A stretch of DNA of 64,000 nt from Cladorhizidae sp. MBARI D1340-BT2 (lineage: Eukaryota > Porifera > Demospongiae > Poecilosclerida > Cladorhizidae): NCBI GenBank assembly GCA_028752905.1, contig JAQNBH010000014.1, forward strand, positions 20,467,990-20,531,989, read 5' to 3'. The first letter of the stretch is position 1, and every line of letters starts with the position of its first letter. The notes beneath the pieces are model-generated. The model saw nothing but the letters and a program-made list of their open reading frames with translations, was not told the origin of the DNA and did not search any database. A program made the position numbers and the translations under genes. Positions 12,716 to 23,058 of this stretch are shown here, piece after piece.

Positions 12716-13980
12716 CTTTTTAGAACATCGTGTCCCATTAACATATCCACTGTGATGTGCTCCGATACTCCCACAGCCATGTCGTGGTCCTTTCCTTCCA
12801 CAGTCAATGTGATCTTTGCGGCTGGGAAAAGCACTTTCCTTGAGTTGGCAGTGTGATAGGGGATCTTCCACGACAAATAATCCTTTGGGTTGATCCATCT
12901 GGGGTGCGCAACCGACTTTGTACAGCCTGTATCGATCAGACCAAGGACGGGACTCCCATTGACCTTGACTGATCTTGTCCACTTGGGCAAGTGTTCTTGT
13001 ACGCGTACAAGGTTTGCTTCCTCCAGCTTGACGCGACAATCTCTCTTGATATGGCCCTTCCGTCCACATCTGAAACACTCGATCTGTTTCCGGTCTTCGG
13101 CTTTCCAATTACTGCTGCTCTCTTCCGTAGGTCTCGACTTGTTGGTGTGTTGCTGGGCCGGGCTGGAACGTTCCCTTCGTTCAGGTCTCCTCGGATCTAC
13201 TTCTCTTCGCTGGTTCCCAAGATACCTCGACACAGCTTCTGCAAGGTCTTCGAATGTCTCTGGTTGCAAATTCCTCATTTGGACCTCTAACCATCTAGGT
13301 AATTTTCTCAAGGCCAGTTCATACAAGACAGCATTAAATGCTGTCTTTCCTGTCAATTCAATCCATTGAGTGAAAGATTGTCGGTACGTACTGAACCAGA
13401 GGTCGGAATTGCTGGAGTCAAAAGGATATTCAAATGTCTTCTTCCGATAAGTGTCTGCAGAAATGTGTTAAGTCGCCAGGAGGGTCTGTTTGACTACTTC
13501 GTAGTTCAATTGGTCTAGAGCAGATAGGTTCGACACAGCGGTCAGACCTTGTCCCGACAATGAGCTTCTTAGGTGGGCACTCCATTGTGCTCTAGGCCAC
13601 TCTCCAACCTTCGCTGTCATTTCGAATGTTTCCAGGTAAGCACCCATGTCGTCCACCTTTTGGACAAACTTCTGCATGGTCAGCCTGGGAGGGGAAACTA
13701 CTACTGGGGCAGGTATAGGGGGTCTGGTGGCTTTAGTCAGCGCTTGGATCCATCTATCCTGTTATTCAGCTGCATGCCTCCGGTCCTCCTGCCTTTGCTC
13801 TTCCAGTTCAGCTGCATGCCTCCAGTCCTCCTGCCTTTGCTCTTCCACTCTCTCAGCTTTGGTCCGTTCCATCTCCACCCAACGATGCATGAATCTGTCC
13901 AGTTTCCCTTGTTCTTGACGTTCGGGGGTCTCTAGTGTATCATCGCTCCGCAACCGGCGGTCTTCTCACGGTTGAGACAT
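12709..13980 (-). pseudogene. gag and aspartic protease, three nonsense codons
   Basis: The frame starts at the ATG at 13980. It encodes a charged coiled-coil region with repeated EEQRQED blocks (13762-13953), a capsid-like region (13468-13677), a CCHC zinc knuckle (CFRCGRKGHIKRDC) and a retropepsin-type protease with the catalytic LIDTG motif. In-frame stops occur at 13966-13968 (TGA), 13762-13764 (TAA) and 13468-13470 (TAA), so full-length Gag cannot be made. The protease segment ends with a GHDVL block as in other Ty3/gypsy proteases. Confidence 0.85.
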
Positions 13981-14206
13981 CTCCAACAGACACACAATAA
14001 GAGTCGTTGACAGCAAAATGCCAACTAATAATAAATAAAACTTAAATATGCTAACAAAACAACGACAAGCCTAACTGGTCAGAGTGGGTTTTCAGGTCCC
14101 GTAAGCACAATGCTCGAACCGTTCTCCGTATACTGAGATAGCTACTCGGCTAAGGACCTACAACTAGATCCTGACCTAACCGAAATTTGGGATACTCCTC
14201 TTTGAG

Positions 14207-14225
14207 AATCCCACCGCTGCCACCA
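14207..14225 (-). promoter_or_regulatory. Primer-binding site, tRNA-Leu type
   Basis: The plus-strand sequence aatcccaccgctgccacca equals the 3' end of metazoan tRNA-Leu including CCA, so the element strand is complementary to it. It lies one base from the 5' LTR, where minus-strand DNA synthesis is primed. Confidence 0.85.
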
Positions 14226-14226
14226 A

Positions 14227-14814
14227 TGTAACCGAAACTTCTTTCTGGCCAAGACGCGCTTTGCTCTTGCCAGATCCAAGTTCCTGGTCCGACGCCTGAA
14301 CCTCTTCTAACCTCCCTGGCTAGAACCTCTCTTCAGACCAAACAGCAAACACAGCACCCTTTGCCGTGTCGCTGATTAGCAAGAGTCTAGTGCTAATATA
14401 TCCCAAGGATAACGAATCAATCAAGTGCTCTTACTCAATAACAATTCATACTCAATAAAGACAACTCTCACTTTTTAATGCCCTCTCTCAATAGTATACA
14501 AAGTTCAGTCCTTTTATAATTACGAGCTACTTGTTCAGTTTGACGTCACTTGTCTCCAAGTTGACTTCGTGGCAACCTATCAAGAGCTTGCTCCCGAATC
14601 CTCGCAAGAGTTTCGTCATCTGTGTTCTCCTCCCGAGGTCGAACTCGCGATCGTTGATATCTTCCCACGTTCTCTGCATTGGTGTGGTTTGCCACGTTCT
14701 CTGCATCCATGTGGTTTGCCACGTTCTCTGCATCCGTGAGGTTTGCCACGTTTTCCCCGTTCTTCTTGTGGTTTGCAGGATCCAGAAAACTACCTGTCAG
14801 AGGTTTCACTGACA
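14227..14814 (-). repeat. 5' LTR
   Basis: 588 bp, the partner of 11362-11949. On its outer side it is followed by the duplicated tatct at 14815-14819, and then the interrupted hAT frame resumes. Confidence 0.95.
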
Positions 14815-16022
14815 TATCTGGTTACTCTTCATTGCAGCTACTAACACCAAGTTGAGGCAATGTGCATAACAGTCCACATAAAGAGCTTTGGGTGCCTCAA
14901 CTTTGACTCTTGCCTGAAGACCATGATGTTGTCCACTCATATTGCTGGCCCCATCATAGCACTGGCCCCTTAGTTGTGACCAGCAACTACTCAAAGAATC
15001 ACTGAGAAGCTTGAATAATGTTTCTGAGTCTACAGCACTGAAGCTAATTATACGCTCTTGGATGACTTCTTCACTATCCACAAATCTAACACTTGCTCCT
15101 TTCCAGATACATCGGTAGTTTCATCCATCAAGATAGTAATATTTTGGCCAGTTTTACATCGTCCACTATCTCCCTCAGTACAATATCTCCCATAGCTTTA
15201 ATAAGGTCATTTTGAGCCCTGTTAGAAAGGTATGTACAGTTTCTTGCTCCAGTTTCCATGTATTCAGCAAAGACTGGGTCCCATCGACTTAACAAACCAA
15301 CTATTTCCAAAAAGTTTCCCTTTGTATTCTCATTGTGACCTCTAAATGGCATTCCACACTTTGCTAATATATCTACCAATCGTAGGTAGCGTCTATTTAT
15401 TTCAATTTCTTGTTGCCTTCTTGTATTTTCTTCCTCTCGGCCTTTGTGTCCAACATGACATCTACGTGCCTTTTGATCTGAAGGAAATGTTGACAAGCAC
15501 TTTCCGCACACTTATGCCGAGTTTTTTTATAATGCTTTTTAATTTTTTCCAGCGCCTTCTTCCAGTTACAAACACTTACCGACATCCAATTTGGCTCATT
15601 TTTCTCTCTGAGATCATTTTCAAATAAACGACATGCAAAACAGTACATTTTGTCACTTTTTGCAGAATACTCCAACCAACCATTTGCTTCTTTGACATCA
15701 TACCAGGCTGGGTTGAATGATAAATTACCATTGCTGAACTTTTTATTTGGAAAATTATACTTGCGAGGTTGGGTGGGTTTTTTGACTACAATATCTCTTT
15801 TGCAAATTACGTTTCCAGGTGTTGGAACAGGGACATCATCAGTTAATGAACCGTTTGTTTCTAAATTAGTACAAGTAGCCTCATTGGTTCTCACCTCCAG
15901 TACGCTTCGGCCAGCAGACTGAGAGTCTAGATCCAAAGCGGGCTCTGTGATAGAAGCGGAAGATTGCTCATTTTCTTTTTGGGTGCTAGTGCTGAGACGC
16001 TGAAATATTTTCGGATATCCAT
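14815..16022 (-). pseudogene. hAT transposase, N-terminal half
   Basis: This begins with MDIRKYF at 16022, typical for this transposase group, with a frame change after seven residues. A TTF-type zinc-binding region follows in 15615-15710 (LEYSAKSDKMYCFACRLF). Then come the DUF4371 start (GMPFRGHNE near 15345), the GQCYDGASNMSG motif near 14965, and ALYVDCYAHCLNL near 14880, cut by the LTR element soon afterwards. Three frames are used. The layout matches ZMYM1-like hAT transposases. Confidence 0.85.
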
Positions 16023-16740
16023 AATTATTTCACATTGAACTAGCTCTCTAAAATACTAGCGCTTCACTAGGTCTCTACGAGTCTACGACACAAGCTAAAA
16101 TTTGCAATAGCAAGGAACAAGTACTTGACTCAATCTTATTCTCGTGGCAGTGGCCATGTCATGGGATCTCACAAACGGCGCCAGCAAAATTATTGACTCA
16201 TCAAATTCCGTGTGACTGATTTGTGTGTGAATGATAGAGCTTAGCTTTTGCTCCAGCTGGTAAAGCTGTGTGGGTTGGGGGGGGGGGGGGGGGGGCAAAC
16301 ACCCCCTCCGCCCCCCCAGCACCCTTGTCATCACTTTTCCACGCCACTCTCCATCATGACCAGGATCCTTCCCCCTTTTCAACTCTTTCTCAATAGTGTA
16401 CAGCTCCTGGAACCCAACCCACTCATCTTCCAGTTAGCAGTAGATTCTAGGTTTTCAATTGGAACACACTTCCCTGACCTGGACATTCTCTCTAATCCTT
16501 CCCAAATGCTTGGCTAAAACCTTATTATTTTTATTTCCTTCCTCTTCTCTACTTCAAACACATCTTCCCCTTTTACTAGATGATTTTTTCATCCCTTCAA
16601 TTCTTCCCAGCTAGTCCTTCATTGATCATCAGTATTTTTTATTGTAGCCTTCCTCAGTCTCTTCTTATTCACACCTCTTACATTCCTCCATATTGTTGTA
16701 ATAGAGTAACTCATTATTGTTGTTTTGGTTACTCTTGCAG
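16023..16740. other. Intron flank with G/C homopolymers
   Basis: Between the hAT start and the next host exon lies a run of about 20 G (16268-16295 region) followed by C-rich sequence to 16320. This could be part of the hAT terminus or an unstable homopolymer. No gene is seen. Confidence 0.35.
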
Positions 16741-16761
16741 TTCCTATTATGGAGTCTAATG
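16741..16761 (+). pseudogene. 21-nt microexon of the ZU5-Death gene
   Basis: Flanked by acceptor ttgcag and donor gtgagt. Entered in phase 1, it encodes VPIMESN and leaves in phase 1, matching the phase-1 donor of the ZU5 exon at 8926 and the next small exon. Support is splice-site quality and phase agreement only. Confidence 0.45.
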
Positions 16762-17014
16762 GTGAGTCAGTAAAACTTAACAATATTTTCTACATCATTA
16801 ACTTATGTAGCCTATCATTCAAATTATCTTGGAAGCCACAATTGCTTACACACACCATCTCAGTATATTTAGGGCACTGTCATCTTTAAACTTATATGAA
16901 CATGATCCTGTCACTCAATTTTTCATTTAGCTTGCAATTATTATAGCTTAGAGCTACTGGTATCCAGTTCTATCAGATTCCATTCAATTAAAAAAATTAT
17001 ATCATTTACTGCAG

Positions 17015-17047
17015 CTCCTGGTGGGTCAGATGATGATCAATCTGGTG
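17015..17047 (+). pseudogene. 33-nt microexon of the ZU5-Death gene
   Basis: Flanked by actgcag and gtaagt. In phase 1 it encodes APGGSDDDQSG, a flexible acidic linker, and leaves in phase 1. Confidence 0.45.
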
Positions 17048-17248
17048 GTAAGTGTAAAAAACAGTAAATGAATTAGCTTACTTGTGTTATATCTTTTTTT
17101 CTTGTGCATGAACCTGTTTCATTCTAAGTCCATCATTCATTGTCATAAGCAATATTTTAAAAAATTTGGTCCTGTTCACAGACCCATAATTTCCTTCTCC
17201 CTATGAATGTGCAGTAAATCTCTGATCTTTTAAAATTATTCCTTGCAG

Positions 17249-17299
17249 TTTTCAAAGAGTTCAAGCTCTATATTGATGATAATGATCATTTCAATTTTA
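17249..17299 (+). pseudogene. 51-nt small exon of the ZU5-Death gene
   Basis: Preceded by ccttgcag and followed by the weaker donor gtactc. Phase 1 in and out, encoding FKEFKLYIDDNDHFNF. The donor is the least certain of the set; without it the frame would stop a few codons later. Confidence 0.35.
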
Positions 17300-17639
17300 G
17301 TACTCGCCCGTGATGATCATTTCCATTTTAATAAATGTGTCCATAGCTAGAGTATGTTGATGAATAGAGTGGCTAGTCAGAATGAAACTTCACTGATCCT
17401 AAGGAAGTTTCTCCATCGTGAGCTGGTATGCTTCTCCCACTATTTTATTCATAACACTCACTCTTTCCCCCAAAATCTCAGTTCTCTTTGTTCTGCTGTT
17501 TCCTAAGCAGGCTTTGTCTTTTCTCTCTCTTTGTTTTTCTGAAGTCTATTTTCTTTTTCCATTTTGGAAAATTAAACAGCTAGTTATTCTGCTTAAAAAG
17601 ATTTGGAATCTGCAGTTGTGCAAGTAACTATGGTTTTGT

Positions 17640-18420
17640 ATGAACATGCGCGCAAGAATCCTCTAAATCTGGGGACTTTTGAGAGTGTTGTAGCAGCTTG
17701 CATTCATTGGTGGACTTTCTTTTTCCATAGTGATGTCAAATACATTCTCAATTTCTAGAATAGAGTTAGCAGTTTGAACACAAGCAAGTTGAGGCATATG
17801 GCATTGGCAGTGCACAAAAAATGCATGAGGAGAATTCTTCCTTGGTAGCTACTCTGAACTCCACTTTTCTTTCCACAGGAAGTTGTTGCCCCATCAAACC
17901 CCATGCCCACAAGCTTGCTGAGTGGTATATTATTCTACTATAAGAAATCAACTAGAGCGGAGTGTATAGTGCTGGCATCAGTCTTCTTTAAAGTGATGGT
18001 GATATTCATGAAGTGCTCTACTGTTATTCCCTTTTCAGACCAACAACAGATGATAGAAGTTCTTCTACTGCAGTAATGTCTGTACACTCATCAGCCATTA
18101 AACTGTCCAACTCTGCTCCATCAATACACTCAAGAGGAGTTCCTCAATCCACTGGCCAATTGCTGACATAAATTCTATATACTGTAGCATCTTTTGATAT
18201 GCATGTAGAATTTTTACCTATCAAAGTCAACCAATTCATCAAAGTTGGTAGTATGAGCAATATGTGGCCATGCTTTTCTTCCTCCCCTATTCTGCAGCTG
18301 TTGAACTACAGCTCCCTCCTCCTCTGCTCTGGAACTTGCTGATTCTACTTCACAAGACTGCTATGAACATCACTATGGAAATGAGCTCGCATTTTTTGCC
18401 GGTTGCCTTATTCCAGTTTT
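17640..18420 (-). pseudogene. hAT transposase relic (ZNF862-like) in an intron
   Basis: Read on the minus strand, 17960-18100 encodes SLMADECTDITAVEEL and 17860-17930 encodes LVGMGFDGATTSCGKKSGVQ. These are the catalytic-aspartate block and the G-x-G/C-x-D-G-A block of hAT transposases. A zinc-finger-like CGNFCKICW segment lies further upstream near 18490, and a serine- and lysine-rich open frame at 18548-18760 may be the original N-terminus. Stops and frame changes are frequent. It sits in the 2.4-kb intron of the ZU5-Death gene on the opposite strand. Confidence 0.65.
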
Positions 18421-18760
18421 TTATTTAAAGGCTTCGTCGTTATCCATGCGCCTCTGGTTCTTTTCAGGGGTTTCCCCCTTTCCAGCATATTTTACAGAAA
18501 TTACCACAGTGGTCTTCACTGTACTCAAGCCAGCGGAATAAATCTTCCTATTTCCTGTTGTACATCCCGATACTCACAAGTGGACGAGACTTAGAGCGGC
18601 GCACTTCATTGGAAGTAACTGAAGATCGAGATATATATTGCTTTTTAGGAAGTGGTACAACTGAGCAATCAGTCTCTAAGTTCTCTGATCCATTCTTAGA
18701 GTATCTAACACTAGCAGTGGGTTGCCCAGGGTATAACGGGTCTGACAAAAATATTGACAA

Positions 18761-19687
18761 ATATCCATGAAAATTTTAGCTATCGAAGAAGAATATTTAG
18801 CCTTCTATCCTTTAGCTCAATTTTTATACAGAGAGTTGATCATGCTTATGTAATCCACATTACTTTAATAAAGGCTATCATGTCTATCAGAGTATATGGA
18901 TCGAATTGGTGAAATAAGTATAACGGCTTTGTAAAATGACAGTCTTCATGACAAGTATAGTTTCCTCAACTCTAGCTAGATTCTGTGCTGTACCATTATT
19001 TGTTAGTCCTCTTCATGAACAGAAAAGCTTGAAGCTCACCATCCATTAGGCAAGGAACAGCAACACATTTCTGTGGCCTTCCAGGTCCTCATTTCACTAC
19101 CTTAGGTTTTGGAAGCTGCCTTGGCTTCAAAGTCGATGGTCAATACTGGAGAAATCACTTTTAAAAACATTGCAAGGTAGTACTTTAGGCTCATCTCGAT
19201 TTTCCTAACATCATAATATGATGCGACAGAATATATTATTCTAAATAGCTTCATTTTGTATTGTTGCATCACATTCATGATGGAACAATTTCCATTTATG
19301 GGTCACAGCAGATTAAGAATAATTTTTTCATGGCACATAATTAGAGCTTTTACTGTATAAGGCTGGGCTATAATTATGGGTTTAGGTATGTGGAAGCTAT
19401 ATGCTTGCATGTACCTCCCTCCTTCCTCTATCATCTAACTGAACACCTCTTTTAAAAAACATCAACTATGTTGCTATTGTAGGTAGAAGATTTAATGGAT
19501 GTGCATTATTTAGTAATGTTGTTTAGTGTTGTTTAGCTGATTTGAATAGAAGTAGTGTTGCTAAACAATCCGAGTTTAGATTTGTGAGCATACACATTCC
19601 TCTTATTTTTAGTTGTAGTATAAGTAGACGTATCTATTGGGACACAAGTAATGCACTCATTGTTCTGCATTGCTGTTGTTGCTGCAG
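18761..19687. other. Intron sequence, nothing recognised
   Basis: AT-rich, with only short frames. It ends in the acceptor gctgcag before 19688. Confidence 0.4.
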
Positions 19688-19746
19688 GTGGCACAAGAAC
19701 ACATGAAGCAGACATCCTTGCAGACACCACCAGTACCAAGGAACAA
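19688..19746 (+). pseudogene. Linker exon before the Death domain
   Basis: Entered in phase 1 from the preceding small exon, it encodes GTRTHEADILADTTSTKEQ and ends in phase 0 at a gttagc donor. The following intron is only 54 bp, and the next exon also begins in phase 0. Confidence 0.5.
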
Positions 19747-19800
19747 GTTAGCAACACCATCCTCTAGTTGGTTCTGTTGTTATTATTATTCATGCTGTAG

Positions 19801-20002
19801 AAATACGAGGATTTCCTGGCCAAAATACCCACGGCAAAGCATGATGGATTAGATGTTACAATAAAGGAAGAGGGACATCTATGTCGAATTGCTAAAAAAT
19901 TGATTTCTTGGGATGACATGCCAGATCTTCTAGGCTTGGACTTGAATCCACATGTGTGTGGGATATCAAGGCTAATAATAGGGACAATCCTTATCAACAA
20001 AG
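19801..20002 (+). pseudogene. Death-domain exon, first part, frame-shifted
   Basis: This starts after acceptor tgctgtag and encodes KYEDFLAKIPTAKHDGLD, then HLCRIAKKLISWDDMPDLLG, matching helices 1-3 of a Death domain. In the gtgtgtg run at 19954-19960 the frame breaks; DIKANNRDNPYQQ continues in another frame up to the donor at 20003. Removing one GT unit restores it, so a dinucleotide slip (mutation or sequencing error) is the simplest explanation. In that second frame the donor phase fits the next exon. Confidence 0.65.
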
Positions 20003-20073
20003 GTACTATAAGGCTAAATATTTGTGTTCAGCTTGTGGATGTGGTATTAGAGATGCACTCTATATATTTGCAG

Positions 20074-20203
20074 GAGGGCCGCTCTAGAAGCATGGAGAAC
20101 TTCTGCTATCAGCACAACTTTCAAATGTCTGCTGCATATATGTGTAGAAGGAAATTGGGAGGATAGTGCCCAGGTCATCATTGATATTATAAAGGAACTT
20201 TGA
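20074..20203 (+). pseudogene. Death-domain terminal exon
   Basis: The exon starts after tttgcag and encodes RAALEAWRTSA followed by CLLHICVEGNWEDSAQVI, ending in TGA at 20201-20203. The tryptophan and the G-N-x-x-x-A pattern match the last helices of Death domains, which mediate homotypic contacts in apoptotic and immune signalling. As the last exon it places the Death domain at the C-terminus, as in UNC5-like proteins. The preceding intron is 71 bp. Confidence 0.65.
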
Positions 20204-20480
20204 TAATTGGCACAATAATTTGAAGTGTATTTGTTAAATGTTGACTTACAAATGAATTTAGTCCAGAGAGAACATTAATGCATTATAATTATACATACTT
20301 ATGTCATTAAAATACTAGTAAACCTCAAGAGCAAGTCTCAAAGCACATGATGAATCTCGTATAAATACTTCCCTGCCTCTGTTCCTCTTCACATTTCTAG
20401 ATTGGCCTATCTGCATGTGCTAGTCCTAGTGTACTGCATATAACCAAAATTGTTGTTCTTGTGTCTATCAATGGTTGTGT
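20204..20480. other. 3' flank of the ZU5-Death gene
   Basis: AT-rich. I see no obvious gene. An aataatt-type sequence soon after the stop could serve in polyadenylation, but no canonical AATAAA lies close. Confidence 0.3.
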
Positions 20481-20664
20481 TGCATGCGGTAGGGAGAAGA
20501 ATCCGGTCCGGCCTGGCCACATATACAAGAGGTATTGCATGAAGTAGGGAGTAGGGCCGGCCCAGCCTGGCCACATGTGCAAGAAGTATTGAATGAGGTA
20601 GGGAGAAGGGCCTGGCCCACTCTGGCCACACAAGTAAAGTGTATTGAATGAGGTGGGGAGAATG
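20481..20664. repeat. 54-55-bp tandem repeat, about 3.3 copies
   Basis: Starts are at 20481, 20536, 20590 and 20645. The unit contains tgaatgaggtagggagaagg and a cctggccacat block. Open frames crossing it on the minus strand are repeat artefacts. Confidence 0.9.
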
Positions 20665-21670
20665 CTATGACCCCTCTAGTGTAAAGAGGTGGCCTGAATA
20701 AACATAATAGTTGGCTACTAGAACTAGTTGCTTACAAAAATTTCAGAGAATTGCTGTTTTTAAGGTGCTAAAATTACATGCCCAAAAATACTAATAAAAT
20801 CAGTAGCCGAAAGGAGCTAGCTTGCTGCAGTACAAGAGCCTATCCTGTACTACTATCTTAGGCATCCCTACAATCTACATATGTACGAGATACACATGTA
20901 GCATTAGCGTTTGTAAAGACATAGCAAGTCAATTTCTGTGAACAGATTACATCCAAGTCCTAGTACTGTTTGTTTGTGGGTGTGGCTGTAGCAGATTAGG
21001 ACGAGTATAATCAAAATGTGTAACTCCATTAGTATACATCACAGAACGTGTGTAATGGAGGTACCGCTGATATATTAGGGTTAAATACACTTACATCAGT
21101 GGTAGGCCTGGTCCAACAGGTGCATGCCATACACCAGATGATGGCTAATGATCTTACCGGTCGAAAGTCGAGCACATGGTTAATTAAATTTCTCAACAAG
21201 ATGTCTGATGGTCTGTAAATCCCCATATTACCTAGCAATAAACATAATCGGAATGTGAAAGAGTTGAAGAACATTAAAAAAAGATGAAACATCATTGAAA
21301 CATCATTGAAATCCTGTAAAATAGCTGATATTATATGTGTGCTGCATATATACCACTTAGTTAGTCGCCAACCAAGAACTAATAAAATTATGCATATTCA
21401 TTTTCATATATTTGTGGACTAGATGGGTGCATTTATTTTGTGACGGGTCGATCCACATCAAATTTCTTTTGGAATGGCTCCTTCGTCAGAGTGAAAGGAC
21501 TGGGAACAATTCCAGGGTAGCATAAATGATTGTGTAGCTTTCCCCTGAAGAACAGCTTTTAGAGATTTGTGGTCAACTTCATCTCGCTCTTCAGGCATAT
21601 CCGCGGGTTAACCTAGAAACCCAGTCTGGCACAACTCCAGCACAGCCCTAGATAGTAAAGGGTGGGACTC
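20665..21670. other. Non-coding, nothing recognised
   Basis: No family-like frames or RNA genes are visible. Confidence 0.4.
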
Positions 21671-21795
21671 AATGGGTTGGGAATTTCTGAAAGTGCTAGT
21701 ATACCTAGTAGGTGGGCTAGAATGGGTTGGGATTGTCTGAGCTGTGCTAGAAGACCTAGTAGGGGGGAGCCAGAATGGGTTGAGACTGTTGGAGG
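21671..21795. repeat. 50-52-bp tandem repeat, about 2.5 copies
   Basis: The block aatgggttgggattgtctga, followed by gtgctagaagacctagtagg, recurs at 21671, 21721 and 21773. Confidence 0.8.
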
Positions 21796-22203
21796 GAGGG
21801 TGTTCAGGCTCCTTTCCGGCTGAAGCCCTCACGTATGGTGCGGCTCATTCTATTTCACTATAGCTAGTCTCATTTGCGTTCACTTTGCCAATGAGATAAC
21901 TCTAAATACTCATTATATTCCAAAATTCCAGACAACTGTCAACTCCTGCTGATGCTCCTCTTCTTTCTATGATAATGCTAGAGAGCTCTCACATACAAGC
22001 ACAGATATAGCTATATCGTCCACAAGTAAAGTCTACAGAGAGTGCGTAAACCACACAGAATGCAGTCACGTGCCTTGCATGCTGTGCACATACTCTCCCA
22101 TTATGATTCAACCTTGTCATTATCTGTTAAATAAAAGACTAGAGTATATAACTTGTTTATGCTAAATTATACATGGCAAATTGGCTGGCTAAGTATTAAC
22201 TAC

Positions 22204-22489
22204 CATTCTGCAAGACGGGCTGGAAATAGCAGAGTTGGCATACGGCTGAGAAGACTGCTGGGGTAGCATTGTGATGTGGAGGTTTACCAGAAAAGGTCCA
22301 AGGTCCACACTTTCCAGCAAGTTGGGGTCCATGTTATGTCCTGTGTCTGTGAAGTCACACAAGGTTTGTAGATGTATTTGGTTCTGTATGTTGTTAGGAT
22401 AGTTGCAGTGCTCATTATATTCAATTGTGATTTTATCCACCATACCTTCGACCAGTCCATCTGGGTCAAATATATGTCCACCAGATCCC
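22204..22489 (-). CDS. Predicted internal coding exon, unknown protein
   Basis: On the minus strand a pyrimidine-rich acceptor (gttttgtag) opens a 95-codon frame without stops, beginning GSGGHIFDPDGLVEGMVDKI and ending ISSPSCRM at a gtagtt donor. Codon content looks protein-like and both splice sites are good. I do not recognise the family. Neighbouring exons could not be linked. It may be host or part of a mobile element. Confidence 0.4.
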
Positions 22490-22836
22490 TACAAAACTTC
22501 CTTCACGTCAACTATTGTATGTTGGAAACTTTGTGCCAAGTTCCCTAGTGAAGTGCCGTAAACCGATGCCCATGTGCTAGCTCAAATGGACCTATGGGAT
22601 GTTGGCAATAGTCACTACTACATCAAATATTTTATTTGTAGAGGCTCAGGTGACTGCATGTTTCCCGTCTAACTTGCATTAGCAAAGTGAATGCGAACAG
22701 AGCACAGCACTAGAATAAGGAGCACATGGTTAATAAGAATCTGTCATAGTCAGAAGCAGCAAAGCATTACGTACTTTTATAAGTATATAAATATCTACAC
22801 AAATATGAGGAGTGTAATGTAAAAAGGAATCCTCCA

Positions 22837-23058
22837 TCAAGTTTCACACTTGCAGTAAACAGGGAATACACTGTTACTGAGTACAAGCCACTCCTTCACT
22901 GCCTCCCTGTCCCTCTCCAGCCACTTTCCGTTGAGCCGGATGGCCTCACAGTTCTGCTTCACCACCCTATTAGCCACTGCCCACGGGTTCTTTGTAAAGA
23001 ACTTCTCCACCTCACATACATGTTCTTCCGAAGCAAACCCACCGGTGGTTACATGCAT
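22837..23058 (-). pseudogene. M1 aminopeptidase C-terminal exon (ERAP1_C-like)
   Basis: The frame encodes GGFASEEHVCEVEKFF, then VVKQNCEAIRLNGKWLERD and ends in TGA. This is the closing segment of the ERAP1_C helical domain of M1 zinc aminopeptidases (puromycin-sensitive, glutamyl or aminopeptidase N type), whose last helices carry the I-R-x-N-x-x-W-L pattern. I see no clear acceptor just upstream, so the 5' boundary is uncertain. A related fragment lies at 25530-25674 on the same strand. No exon for the catalytic HEXXH domain is visible, so this is a gene end or relic rather than an enzyme. Confidence 0.6.

Larger units (their letters stand above)
11362..14814 (-). mobile_element. Ty3/gypsy LTR retrotransposon, internally deleted, Gmr1-like order
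   Basis: A 3453-bp element on the minus strand with two 588-bp LTRs in direct orientation and the duplication tatct on both sides (11357-11361 and 14815-14819). LTRs begin TG and end CA on the element strand. A purine tract (aaaggaaaagggaa) precedes the 3' LTR, and a primer-binding site lies one base inside the 5' LTR. The internal region is about 2.3 kb and keeps Gag, zinc knuckle, aspartic protease, the zinc-binding start of integrase and the end of RNase H. The integrase core and reverse transcriptase are deleted, so it is non-autonomous. Integrase before RNase H is the pol order of the Gmr1-like branch. By eye the LTRs differ at about 14 of 588 positions with no indels, indicating a fairly recent insertion. 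Confidence 0.92.
10354..16022 (-). mobile_element. hAT element (ZMYM1/DUF4371 type) split by an LTR element
   Basis: A minus-strand hAT transposase gene beginning near the ATG at 16022 (MDIRKYF) and ending near 10354. Its two halves flank the LTR retrotransposon at 11362-14814. The broken frame closes again when the LTR element and one copy of its 5-bp duplication are removed. Together with several frame changes this makes a dead copy. Terminal inverted repeats and an 8-bp target duplication are expected for hAT but I could not find them with confidence. Confidence 0.8.

Noticed and set aside
11814..13369. Plus-strand frames of up to 173 codons
   Set aside because: They are antisense to Gag, protease and pol of the LTR element, whose motifs are on the minus strand.
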